Part shown: positions 8,216 to 16,880 of the stretch, piece after piece
Position numbering within the stretch: the first letter of the stretch is position 1
Layout: the number at the start of each line of letters is the position of its first letter
Origin: BOG-908 sp963850605
GTDB taxonomy: Bacteria > Pseudomonadota > Alphaproteobacteria > Acetobacterales > Acetobacteraceae
Direction of reading: 5' to 3'
Length of the DNA: 64,000 nucleotides
NCBI GenBank assembly: GCA_963850605.1
Contig: CAWKLX010000005.1
Coordinates: 124,001 to 188,000 of the forward strand
Position numbers and translations under genes: made by a program
Notes under the pieces: model-generated
Seen by the model: only the letters and a program-made list of their open reading frames with translations
Databases searched by the model: none
What the model was told of the DNA's origin: nothing

Positions 8216-9502
8216 ATGAGTTTGGCACGAGAAGCCGCGCCCGAAAGTATCGCCCGCAGTATCGTCAGTCCCCGGGCATATGCCGAGCTGCACACGCTGC
8301 TTGCCAATTTTGCATGGTTGCGCGCGCATGATCCGGTGGCGAGGATCGAGACGGAAAATTTCGATCCGTTCTGGGCGATCACGAAACACGCCGACATCAT
8401 GCAGGTGGGGCGCGATAAGGCGCTGTTTCACAATGGTGATCGTCAGACCATCTTGGCCGACAAGATGGGGGTGAAACGTGTTGCGGAGCTGACGGGTGGG
8501 CCGCATCTGATACGCACGCTGGTGCACATGGACGATCCTGACCATCTGAAATACCGACAGCTCACGCAAAGCTGGTTCATGCCGGGACAGTTGAAGCGGT
8601 TAGAACCGCAGATACGGGCGCTGGCGCGGCAGGCGGTGGACGACATGGCGGCGCGGGACGGCATTTGCGATTTCGCGACCGATGTTGCGGCGCTGTATCC
8701 GTTGCGGGTGATCATGCTGATCCTGGGGCTGCCGCCCGAAGACGAGCCGCGCATGTTGAAGCTGACTCAGGAACTGTTCGGCAATTCCGATGGCGACCTT
8801 GCGCGTGGTACGGCCGGGCTGTCGGATCCGACCGCCGCGGCGGAGCAGCTCTTTGCCGTGTTCATGGATTTCTCGGCCTATTTCGCGAAGGTCACGGCGG
8901 ACCGACGGGCGCATCCGCGCGACGATGTTTCGACCGTGATCGCGAACGGTCTGATCGATGGCGAGCCGGTCAGCGAATTCGAAGCGATGAGCTATTACAC
9001 GATCATTGCGGCAGCGGGGCACGACACGACGTCGTCCAGCACGGCGGGCGCGCTGTGGGCACTGTGTGAATTCCCTGGCGAGTTCGCGAAGGTGCGCGCC
9101 AATCCGTCGCTGATTCCTGGTTTGGTGGAGGAGGCGGTGCGTTGGACGACTCCCGTTAAGCATTTTATGCGGAGTGCCACGGCGGATACCGCGTTGCGCG
9201 GGCGGCGTATCGCCAAGGGCGACTGGCTGATGCTGTGCTATCTGTCGGGCAATCGGGACGAGGAGGTTTTTGAGGACCCGACCGTGTTCCGTGTCGATCG
9301 TGAACCGAATCGGCATCTGGGGTTTGGGTATGGTCCGCACCTGTGCCTGGGGCAGCATATGGCGAAGATGGAGATGCGGATTTTGTTCGAGGAGTTGATA
9401 CCGCGGTTAGAAAGTGTGGAGTTCGACGGCCAGCCTGCTTTGACGGCGGCGAGTTTTGTGAGCGGACCGAAGACTTTGCCCATACGGTTCAGGATGCAGT
9501 AA
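8216..9502 (+). CDS. Cytochrome P450 monooxygenase
   Basis: 428 aa soluble bacterial P450. ATG at 8216 is preceded by AAAGGAG (8201-8207), which fixes the start. Motifs in order: the I-helix AAGHDTTSSSTAGAL with the oxygen-activating pair Asp270-Thr271; the K-helix ExxR as EEAVRW; and the heme-binding loop FGYGPHLCLGQH with thiolate Cys377. All canonical residues are present, in contrast to the second P450 at 16.9 kb. Such enzymes hydroxylate lipids, terpenes or alkyl chains using a ferredoxin, and none is encoded nearby. It follows the glycosyltransferase gene by 16 bases and may share its transcript. Confidence 0.93.
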   Translation: MSLAREAAPESIARSIVSPRAYAELHTLLANFAWLRAHDPVARIETENFDPFWAITKHADIMQVGRDKALFHNGDRQTILADKMGVKRVAELTGGPHLIRTLVHMDDPDHLKYRQLTQSWFMPGQLKRLEPQIRALARQAVDDMAARDGICDFATDVAALYPLRVIMLILGLPPEDEPRMLKLTQELFGNSDGDLARGTAGLSDPTAAAEQLFAVFMDFSAYFAKVTADRRAHPRDDVSTVIANGLIDGEPVSEFEAMSYYTIIAAAGHDTTSSSTAGALWALCEFPGEFAKVRANPSLIPGLVEEAVRWTTPVKHFMRSATADTALRGRRIAKGDWLMLCYLSGNRDEEVFEDPTVFRVDREPNRHLGFGYGPHLCLGQHMAKMEMRILFEELIPRLESVEFDGQPALTAASFVSGPKTLPIRFRMQ

Positions 9503-9752
9503 CAGTGACTACCGGCCTGGTCCGAACAGAGTGTCTGATGCGATTGGCCCGAAATCTTGAGGTATCGTAGAGAGCGGAGCGGAGCATCCACGGCGCCACA
9601 CCCTATACGCCCGTGGCCTGACTGGCGGATTGCTTCGCTGCACTGGCCATGACAATGTTGTTAGTGTCGGACCGGTCATACGCTGCTCGTTTTGGCGATA
9701 GATCGAGGTTTTGCCTCGGTTCGACGTTGACGTCGCTGTTTATGGCGTCACC
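9503..9752. other. Intergenic gap between P450 and permease
   Basis: About 250 bases with no convincing gene. Reading frames on both strands here have no ribosome-binding site or recognisable family. The stretch around 9700-9800 may encode a longer permease N-terminus or hold its promoter. I see no strong hairpin terminator. Confidence 0.4.
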
Positions 9753-11124
9753 ATGCGCGACGATGCAAGCCGGTCGAAACACCATTCCTGCGGCAATGTC
9801 CGCTTTACGCGGATACCACAAGGAGTGACTTCCCGCGACGAGGGCCTGCGCCGGCATATCGGCCCTTGGGCGTTTGGCGCGGCGGTCGTCAACGGCGTGG
9901 TTGGCGCTGGCATTTTTACGTTGCCGGCCGCCATGGCGCAGTCGGCAGGGGCTCGAGCCCCGTGGGCGTATCTGATCTGTGCGGCGGCGTTTAGCATGGT
10001 GGTGCTCTGCCTGGCAGAGGCGGGAAGCCGGATGCCGACCAGCGGAGGGGTTTATGGCTACGTGGCCGATGCGTTCGGGCCGCTGGCCGGTTTCGTATGC
10101 GGGATGCTGACCTGGATGGCGAGCGTGCTGGCCTGCGGTGGGATCGCTGGGGCGTTCGCCGCTACCTTGGGGACCGTGGTGCCGGCGGTGGCTGGCGGCG
10201 GCGGACGAGCGGCGGTGATCCTGGCGGCGATTGGCGGCATAAGCTGGGTCAATCTCCGGGGGGTGCGCGGCGGGGCCGGCCTGGTGTCGGTGGCGACGCT
10301 GATAAAATTGGTGCCGCTGCTGGTCTTCGTGGCCCTCGGTGTGTGGGCATGGTCTCCTGGCACCGCCGCGGCGCCACAGGCGCCGCTCTCCGGCCTCGGC
10401 ACGGCGGTAATCTTGGCCGCCTTCGCGTTTAGCGGGATGGAGACAGGTACTGGGCGCCAGCGGCGAGGTGGCCGATGCGCACCGCAACCTGCCTCGTGCC
10501 CTGTTTGCCGCGATGGGGTTCGTGCTTGTGCTCTATGTGGCCATCCAGCTTGTGGCAGGCCATCTGCTGGGGGATGGCTTGGCGCGCTCGGCGGCACCCT
10601 TGGCCGATGCGGCCGGGCGGGTGGCAGGGCCGTTCCGTGCGTTACTGGTGGCGGGTGCCGCGCTGTCGATGCTGGGGTGGATCGGCAGCGACATCCTGGG
10701 CGCGCCCCGCATCCTGTTCGCCTTCGCGCGTGACGGCTTGCTGCCAGCGCCGCTCGCACATCTGCACCATCGCAGCGGCGTGCCAGACGTGGCCATCCTG
10801 GGCCATGCTGCCCTTGCAGCCGGCATGGCCATCTCAGGCAATTTCACGGGGCTCGTCGTGGCGTCCACGCTGAACACGGCTGGGCTGTATATCATGGGAT
10901 GCGGCGCGTCCTGGGTGCTGCACCGGCGCGGCACGCAGACATTGGGGCCGGCTGTGCGTTTTCGCGTGTTGCCGGTGGCGGCGTGCCTGGGCATCGCCAG
11001 CATGATGGCGCTGATATTGGTCGCACCTCGCGCGCAGGTGCTTGGTTTGGCCGCGGTGATTCTGGCCAGTGCCACGATCTACGCAGCAATGCGCGTTGCC
11101 CGCGTGACGCTACGGCAGCCCTGA
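9753..11124 (+). pseudogene. APC-superfamily amino-acid permease, frameshifted (possibly a read error)
   Basis: A two-frame gene for an amino acid/polyamine transporter. The first frame reads FGAAVVNGVVGAGIFTLPAA, the classic first helix of APC transporters, and continues through about seven membrane segments to FAFSGMET near 10445. There the protein jumps one frame and resumes as VLGASGEVADAHRNLPRALF, the conserved APC segment, with five more helices to 11124. Removing one G from the GG at 10446-10447 restores one ~456-aa protein of family length. Start is uncertain: ATG 9753 or GTG 9825; AAGGAG abuts the latter. Other indels in essential genes here suggest sequencing error rather than gene decay. 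Confidence 0.75.
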
Positions 11125-11251
11125 GCACGCGAACCTTTGCAGAACCTAGCCTTGTCATTTACGGTGCGGCGATAGTGTTGCGACCTGCCGAAGCAGCGAC
11201 GGCCATACCTCCTGAAACGCACGGACAGAGCCTGGATCGTTTGCAGCCCGG

Positions 11252-13660
11252 ATGAGCAGTTTGACCCACTTCGCCGGGCAGGCCGACCTGGCCTGGGTGC
11301 AGGCACCCGAGCAGACACTGCATCTGGCGTGCGAAGCGGCAGAGATTGGGCTGTGGGACCTGGACCTGCTGACCAACGAGCTGACCTGGTCGGACCGGAC
11401 CAAGGCGATGTTCGGGTTTTCGCCGTCCGCGGTGTGCACGATGCGGGACTTCTACAGCGGGCTGCACCCTGACGACCTCGCCGCCACCAGCGCCGCGTTC
11501 GCCGCAGCGATCGACCCAGGCGAGCGTCTGGTCTATGACGTTGAATACCGCACGATCGGCGCCGAGGACGGAATCATCCGCTGGGTTGCGGCCAAGGGGC
11601 GCGGCGTGTTCGACGCGCAAGGGCGGTGCGTGCGCGCCATCGGCACCGCCATCGACATCACCGCGCGACGGGCCGCGGCGGCCGAGCGGGCACGCCTCGC
11701 GGCCATTGTCGAGCAGTCCAGCGATTTCATGGGGTTCGCCGATCGGGATGGTCGGCTGCTGTTCGTCAACGAAGCAGGCTGCCGATTGTTGGGGCTGAGC
11801 TGGCCTCGGCCGGATCAGATGATGGTCGCCCACCTGTTCTTCGACGACGGTCTGGCGACTCTGCGCGACCGTATCCAGCCGGCCGTGGCCCGCCAGGGAT
11901 CTTGGGAGGGCGAATTGGTCGTGCGCCACGCCACGACCGGCGCGCCGGTCGAAGTCCAGGCGAATTTGTTCGTGGTGCGCGACCAGGCCGGCACGGCGGT
12001 GGGATACGGCGGTGTTGCGCGCGACCTGACGGAACGGCGGCGGAACGAAGAGGCGCTTCGGCGGATGAACGAGACGTTGGAGCAGCAGGTGGCCGAGCGC
12101 ACCGCGCTGCTGCGCACCAATGAGGCGAGGCTGCGCACCATCTTCGAGACGAGCCACCAGTTGCAGGGTTTGCTGGCCGTCGATGGCACAGTGCTGGATG
12201 CGAACGCGATTTCCCTCAATGTGATCGGCTGCACGCTGGCCGAGGTGGCGGGCAAAAAATTCTGGGACAGCCCGTGGTTTGCTGCAACACCCGGGCTGCC
12301 CGACCAGGTAAGGGCAGCTGTCCAGGCCGCCGCCGCCGGCCAGACCACGCGGCGTGAGGTTCAGGCGATCCTGCCAGCCGGCCCGCGCGTGTTCGATTTT
12401 GCCGTGCGCCCGATCCACGATGAGGACGGGCGTGTGTTCGCCATCGTGCCCGATGCGCTCGACATCACCGAGCGGCGGGCCGCCGAGGAGGCGCTGCGGC
12501 AGTCGCAGAAGATGGAGGCGTTCGGGCAGCTGACCGGCGGGGTCGCGCACGATTTTAACAACCTGCTTCAGGCGATCACCGGCGGGCTGGAGATGCTGGG
12601 CCGCAAGCATGTGCACACGGAAGCCGGGCAGAAGCTGTTAGGGCTGATCGGCAACGCCGCCGATCGCGGTGCGCAACTGACGCGCCAGTTGCTGGCGTTC
12701 GCGCGCAAGGAGCATCTGGACGCGCGGCCGACGGATGTGAATGCGACGCTCGCTGCCTCGGGCCAGTTGCTGGACCGCTCGCTCGGCGGCCGGGTCGCGA
12801 TCGAGCGCGTGCTGACCCCTGACGCATGGCCGGCAATGACCGACCCTGGCCAGCTGGATATCGCTATTCTCAATCTGGTGCTCAACGCGCGCGACGCCAT
12901 GCCGGATGGCGGGACGATCACGATCTCGACTGGCAATGTAACGGCACCGGGAGAAGACTGCCCGTCCGCGCTGTCACCCGGCGACTACGTGCGTGTGTCG
13001 GTTGCCGATACAGGCGTGGGTATGGAGGACGCGGTGCGGGCACGGGTATTCGAGCCGTTCTTTACGACGAAGGGCGTCGGCAAGGGAACGGGATTGGGGT
13101 TGAGCCAGGTCTATGGCTTTGCGCACCAGTCGAGCGGCACCGTACGCATCGCCAGCGTGCCTGGCCAGGGCACGGTGGTGGACATTTATTTGCCGCGCGC
13201 GCACGGCCAGATCGAGACGGCCAGCCGGCCGGACGAGCCGAGCCGTTGGCTGGGGCGCGAGACGGTGCTGGTCGTCGATGACGATGCGGATATTCGAGCG
13301 CTGGCGGTGGCCAGCCTGCGGGAGCTCGGCTATCGCGTGCTGGCAGCAGAGAGGGGCGCTGGAGCCCTGGAGTTGCTGCGGGCGGAACCGGGGATCGATC
13401 TGCTGCTGGCCGACTTCGCCATGCCGGGCATGAACGGGGCCGAACTGGTGCGCCAGGCGCGCATGTTGCGGCCGGAGCTGCCAGTACTGTTCATGACCGG
13501 GTATGCCGACCTGGATGAGGTGGGCGCACTCGCCGGACCCGACGGCGTCATCTACAAACCATTCCGCTTGACCGAATTGGGCGAGCGCGTCGGCCAGACT
13601 CTGGCGCAGGGCTGGCGTACCGGCGCCGAGGCAGCGGAAGGTGAAGTGCGGGCGGGGTAA
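11252..13660 (+). CDS. Hybrid sensor histidine kinase with three PAS domains and a receiver
   Basis: 802 aa cytoplasmic protein with no membrane segment. Order: PAS near 25-140 (MFGFSPSAVCTM..LHPDDL), PAS near 150-265 (SDFMGFADRDGRLLFVNEAG), a short coiled segment, PAS near 285-405 (GLLAVDGTVLDANAISL), HisKA with FGQLTGGVAHDFNNLLQAI and phospho-acceptor His433, HATPase with N-box LNARDAMPDGG (Asn545), G1 DTGVGM and G2 GTGLGLSQV, and a receiver domain with VLVVDDDADIRA and acceptor Asp721 (LADFAMPGMNG). It would sense a soluble or redox signal and autophosphorylate. No DNA-binding response regulator is adjacent, so its output is unknown. It lies just upstream of the DyP/P450 cluster on the same strand. 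Confidence 0.92.
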   Translation: MSSLTHFAGQADLAWVQAPEQTLHLACEAAEIGLWDLDLLTNELTWSDRTKAMFGFSPSAVCTMRDFYSGLHPDDLAATSAAFAAAIDPGERLVYDVEYRTIGAEDGIIRWVAAKGRGVFDAQGRCVRAIGTAIDITARRAAAAERARLAAIVEQSSDFMGFADRDGRLLFVNEAGCRLLGLSWPRPDQMMVAHLFFDDGLATLRDRIQPAVARQGSWEGELVVRHATTGAPVEVQANLFVVRDQAGTAVGYGGVARDLTERRRNEEALRRMNETLEQQVAERTALLRTNEARLRTIFETSHQLQGLLAVDGTVLDANAISLNVIGCTLAEVAGKKFWDSPWFAATPGLPDQVRAAVQAAAAGQTTRREVQAILPAGPRVFDFAVRPIHDEDGRVFAIVPDALDITERRAAEEALRQSQKMEAFGQLTGGVAHDFNNLLQAITGGLEMLGRKHVHTEAGQKLLGLIGNAADRGAQLTRQLLAFARKEHLDARPTDVNATLAASGQLLDRSLGGRVAIERVLTPDAWPAMTDPGQLDIAILNLVLNARDAMPDGGTITISTGNVTAPGEDCPSALSPGDYVRVSVADTGVGMEDAVRARVFEPFFTTKGVGKGTGLGLSQVYGFAHQSSGTVRIASVPGQGTVVDIYLPRAHGQIETASRPDEPSRWLGRETVLVVDDDADIRALAVASLRELGYRVLAAERGAGALELLRAEPGIDLLLADFAMPGMNGAELVRQARMLRPELPVLFMTGYADLDEVGALAGPDGVIYKPFRLTELGERVGQTLAQGWRTGAEAAEGEVRAG

Positions 13661-13671
13661 TCTGCCGAGCG

Positions 13672-13698
13672 GTTGCAACGTAGCGGCAGGGTTACAAC
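13672..13698. promoter_or_regulatory. Paired palindromic boxes upstream of the DyP cluster (possible operator)
   Basis: GTTGCAAC (13672-13679, a perfect palindrome) and GTTACAAC (13691-13698, one mismatch) lie 19 bases apart centre to centre, in the gap before the DyP/P450 cluster. Two similar half-helical-turn-spaced boxes could bind a dimeric regulator. No promoter or regulator was identified with confidence. Confidence 0.3.
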
Positions 13699-13730
13699 CG
13701 GAATTGCGTCATCGCCTAGGCGTTCCGATT

Positions 13731-13746
13731 ACTGTATTGTGACAGT
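13731..13746. promoter_or_regulatory. Short inverted repeat ACTGT-N6-ACAGT before the DyP cluster
   Basis: ACTGT (13731-13735) and ACAGT (13742-13746) form a symmetric 16-base element 54 bases before the likely start of the cluster. Such symmetry suits a dimeric regulator, but a chance occurrence cannot be excluded. Confidence 0.25.
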
Positions 13747-13800
13747 CCCGTCAGAGTGCGGCTTCGTGTGAGCGGCCGCGCGACGAAATCGGATGGTGCC

Positions 13801-15363
13801 ATGCAGCAGACCATCGTGAGTGTCGTCTTTCCGCTTGCCCCGGCGAACGCGGTGTTGCTGCAGGACAGGCTGGAGGCACTGCGCACCCGCCTGGGCGGGA
13901 CGGCAGATAATTTCGCGGGGCTACGGGACGGGCTGCCGACCCTGCACTTCCTGTCGATGGTGGTGTTCGACGAGATGGCCGGCGTGCCGGATGGCGGGAT
14001 GCCGGTGACACCTCTGTTCGTCCTGGAGGCCAATGTGGACGGTGCGCCCGGTCCGTTCTGGGCCGCGCTGGAAGCGCTTATCGGCGAAGATTTACGAGAG
14101 ATATTGCGCCTGTGCGCTCCGCCCCGCGGGGCGGGCGACGCGCTGTTCTGGGCGGTAACGGCGCCGGGCGCACGCCTGCCGGTGGCACCTCTGCTTGAGC
14201 GGCAGAGCGTGTTTCCGGCAGCCGGGCACGCCGGCAACCGGGGGCTGAGCCGAACCCGTATCTTGTGCCATGATACGCTGTTTCGGGCGGCTCAGGCGCT
14301 GTTGCCGCCGCCTGCCGACGTGCTGGCCGGCGGAGCGGTCGGTCTCCATGCCTGGCTGCGGGCGGCGCTGCTGCCGCAATTCACGTGGCTCAGCCAGACC
14401 TGGACGCCACCGATCACGCATGACGATATGCAGGCCGACAGGCGTGCGCTGTGGGTGTTCGGATTGTGTGTTGCGCTGGCAGCGGCGTCGCCTTGGCTGG
14501 TCGTGGGATCGCTGGTCGGGCCCGCGCCGGCCTGCGTGGCCGCTTTGCTCGCCGGTGTGGCCAGCCTCCTGTTCTTGCCGGATCTGGGCGACCTGTTGCA
14601 CCTGCTGGGCCGCCCTGCGTATCGGGCGCTGCCGTTCGCCATCGGCCTGGGTCTGCTGGCGGCACTGGTGCTGCCGTTCTTCGTCGTGCGTCACGGAGTG
14701 ATCGCGTGGCTGGCGCTGGCGGTAGCCGGCCTACTGGCCAGCGTGCTTCTGCTGCTGGCCGCACTGCGCCGGGCGGAGCGGGCCGACCCCGCGCCGGCCG
14801 ACTCCGTGCCACGCCCCGCTCTGGTCTCGGCGCTGCGGAGCTGGGAAGACTGCCACTCCGGCGGGCCGGACCATATGGCAAGCGTGGTCATCATCAAGCC
14901 GGGCTGGCTGCGATCGTTGCTGTTACGCGTGGGCATGCGCGCGCTGACACTGGCGGTGCGCGTGGTCTCCACCGACGGCTATCTGGGCAGCATGCGCACT
15001 ATTCATTTTGCGCATTGGGCGATTGTGGATGGCGGGCGGCGGCTGCTGTTCCTGAGCAACTTCGATGGCAGCTGGGAAAGCTATCTGGATGATTTCATCG
15101 AGAAGGCACATGCGGGACTGACGCTGGCCTGGGGTAATTGCCTCGGCTTCCCACCGCCGCGATACTTGTCACTCGGTGGCGCGACTGAAGGGCGAAAGTT
15201 CAAGGCCTGGGCACGTTGTTCCATGACACCGAGCCGATTCTGGTATGCCGCGTATCCGTCTCTGACGGTCAATCACATTGTGCGACAGGCGGCGGTGGCG
15301 GAAGGCTTGAGCCAGCCGGTGCTGTCGGCGGACGCGGCCACTGCGTGGGCGAGGAATTTGTGA
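13801..15363 (+). CDS. Membrane-anchored protein of unknown function, partner of DyP peroxidase
   Basis: 520 aa from ATG 13801 (an in-frame GTG lies 45 bases upstream at 13756). Residues 1-200 are soluble and start QTIVSVVFPLAPANAVLLQ, suggesting a ferredoxin-like alpha/beta sandwich. A hydrophobic block with about four membrane segments follows (near 220-265 and 280-330). The C-terminal 150 residues contain VSTDGYLGSMRTIHFAHWAI, LLFLSNFDGSWESYLDDFIE and GNCLGFPPPRY, a second conserved-looking domain. I do not recognise a characterised family. Its stop shares a base with the DyP start (TGATG), and the P450 gene also overlaps, so the three products are probably made together. A scaffold or substrate-binding role at the membrane is inference. 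Confidence 0.7.
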   Translation: MQQTIVSVVFPLAPANAVLLQDRLEALRTRLGGTADNFAGLRDGLPTLHFLSMVVFDEMAGVPDGGMPVTPLFVLEANVDGAPGPFWAALEALIGEDLREILRLCAPPRGAGDALFWAVTAPGARLPVAPLLERQSVFPAAGHAGNRGLSRTRILCHDTLFRAAQALLPPPADVLAGGAVGLHAWLRAALLPQFTWLSQTWTPPITHDDMQADRRALWVFGLCVALAAASPWLVVGSLVGPAPACVAALLAGVASLLFLPDLGDLLHLLGRPAYRALPFAIGLGLLAALVLPFFVVRHGVIAWLALAVAGLLASVLLLLAALRRAERADPAPADSVPRPALVSALRSWEDCHSGGPDHMASVVIIKPGWLRSLLLRVGMRALTLAVRVVSTDGYLGSMRTIHFAHWAIVDGGRRLLFLSNFDGSWESYLDDFIEKAHAGLTLAWGNCLGFPPPRYLSLGGATEGRKFKAWARCSMTPSRFWYAAYPSLTVNHIVRQAAVAEGLSQPVLSADAATAWARNL

Positions 15364-16880
15364 TGCTGGCGAAGGTCGATGCTGGCTCGTGGCGCCTGGC
15401 CCCGCCGGTCGCCGCGGCGACGCAAGGTTTGATTGTCAGCCCGTTCGCGCATCTGCCGTACGGCGTGGCGCTGCTGCTGGATGCGAGCGCTGCCCCGGGG
15501 GCTGCCTGGCTGCGCGCGTTGCTTGATCCGGCACGGGGCTGCCTGCGCGTGACGGACGCTACGGGCAAGGACGTCGATGAATTGGGCGCGGCTGTGGGGT
15601 GTTGCGCGCTGACTTTCACCGCGCCGGGTCTGTCGCTCCTGGGGTTGGACGCGGCCGTGCTCGAGACGTTTGCGCAGCCGTTTATCGAGGGCATGCACAC
15701 GCTCAACCGCCGCCGGCGGCTGGGCGATGCGCTGCTCGATCCGCCCACCCGCGCGCGCCGTCCGCTCTGGGGTGGCAATGCGGAAAAGGCGAACCCGGAC
15801 GCGGTGGTATGCGAGCGCACTGTGCACGCGGCGGTCCTGCTGTATCACGAGACGGCGGACAAGCTGGCCGCGTATGCCGCGCCAGTACGCGGTTGCCTGA
15901 CGGCGTCCGGCGTGACGATCGTACACGAGTTGTCGCTGTCGCTGATGTTCGACGACAGCACGCCGCCATTGTCGCGCGAGCATTTCGGGTTCGCCGATGG
16001 CATTTCGCAGCCCGTGCCGTTTGGGGATGCGATTGTGACTGATGCGGGTTTGGCGTATCCGGCGCACCCCGTGCATGCGGTGGCGACGGGTGACCTGCTG
16101 ATTGGGCACATCAACGCGCATGACGAGCCTTCGCCTGGACCTACCATGCCGGCGACGGCTGCGGGCGCGGCGCTCTTGCCCGCTGCACCCGGGCTTTCGG
16201 GGTTCGTCAGCCTCGGCCTGAACGGCAGCTATCTTGTGGTGCGCGAGCTAAGCCAGGATGTGGACGCGTTCTGGCGCTCGATGGCGGACGCGGCCCGGCA
16301 GTTGGGGCACAGCAATGCCGCCTGGGTGGCGGAGCGCGTGGTTGGGCGCACGAAAGATGGTGTGGTGCTTTCGGAGGTGCCGCCTGCGGCGACGAAGGAT
16401 GGACCCGGGAACGATTTTCTGTATTTCGACGACGATGCGCTCGGCAATCACTGTCCGCTTGGTTCGCATGTACGGCGCAGCAATCCGCGGGACGGTTTGG
16501 CGCCGGATGCAGGATCGAAAGCGACGTTGCTGAAGTCGGCGAACAATCATCGTATCTTGCGCCGCGGACGGAAATACGCGGCCTACGATGTGCCGGATGC
16601 GCCGTCGTTGCCGGGGCTGCTGTTCATGTGCCTGAACACCGACCTGGAACGGCAATTCGAGTTTGTTCAACAGACGTGGCTGATGAATCCGAGTTTCGCG
16701 GCCCTGTTCGATGAGCACGATCCATTGCTGGGGCCGGCAAGCCCGTTCACCATTCCGGCCGACCCGCTGCGTTTGCGGCCCAACATCGCCACGTTCGTGC
16801 AACTGATTGGCGGCGAGTATTTCTTTCTCCCCAGCCTGCCGGCGCTGGCCTTCCTGGCCGGCCTGGGCGCGGCGGCATGA
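15363..16880 (+). CDS. DyP-type heme peroxidase
   Basis: 505 aa, start ATG 15363 coupled to the upstream stop. It holds the DyP signature FGFADGISQP with catalytic Asp212 (the GxxDG motif) and the proximal heme ligand in LGSHVRRSNPRDG (His369). The C-terminus keeps FVQQTWLMNPSFAALFDEHDPL and a region ending VQLIGGEYFFLPSLPAL. There is no signal peptide or Tat motif, so it acts in the cytoplasm, unlike EfeB. It is larger than the ~310-aa bacterial A/B types, closer to C/D-type length. It would use hydrogen peroxide to oxidise a bulky substrate. Genes on both sides overlap it: a membrane-anchored protein and a P450. Confidence 0.92.
   Translation: MLAKVDAGSWRLAPPVAAATQGLIVSPFAHLPYGVALLLDASAAPGAAWLRALLDPARGCLRVTDATGKDVDELGAAVGCCALTFTAPGLSLLGLDAAVLETFAQPFIEGMHTLNRRRRLGDALLDPPTRARRPLWGGNAEKANPDAVVCERTVHAAVLLYHETADKLAAYAAPVRGCLTASGVTIVHELSLSLMFDDSTPPLSREHFGFADGISQPVPFGDAIVTDAGLAYPAHPVHAVATGDLLIGHINAHDEPSPGPTMPATAAGAALLPAAPGLSGFVSLGLNGSYLVVRELSQDVDAFWRSMADAARQLGHSNAAWVAERVVGRTKDGVVLSEVPPAATKDGPGNDFLYFDDDALGNHCPLGSHVRRSNPRDGLAPDAGSKATLLKSANNHRILRRGRKYAAYDVPDAPSLPGLLFMCLNTDLERQFEFVQQTWLMNPSFAALFDEHDPLLGPASPFTIPADPLRLRPNIATFVQLIGGEYFFLPSLPALAFLAGLGAAA

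Noticed and set aside
10446..10447. Programmed ribosomal frameshifting as an explanation for the broken genes
   Set aside because: The shifts lack a common slippery heptamer or a downstream pseudoknot that I can see, affect unrelated genes and include rpsJ and rpoB, where none is known. Sequence errors explain all five.
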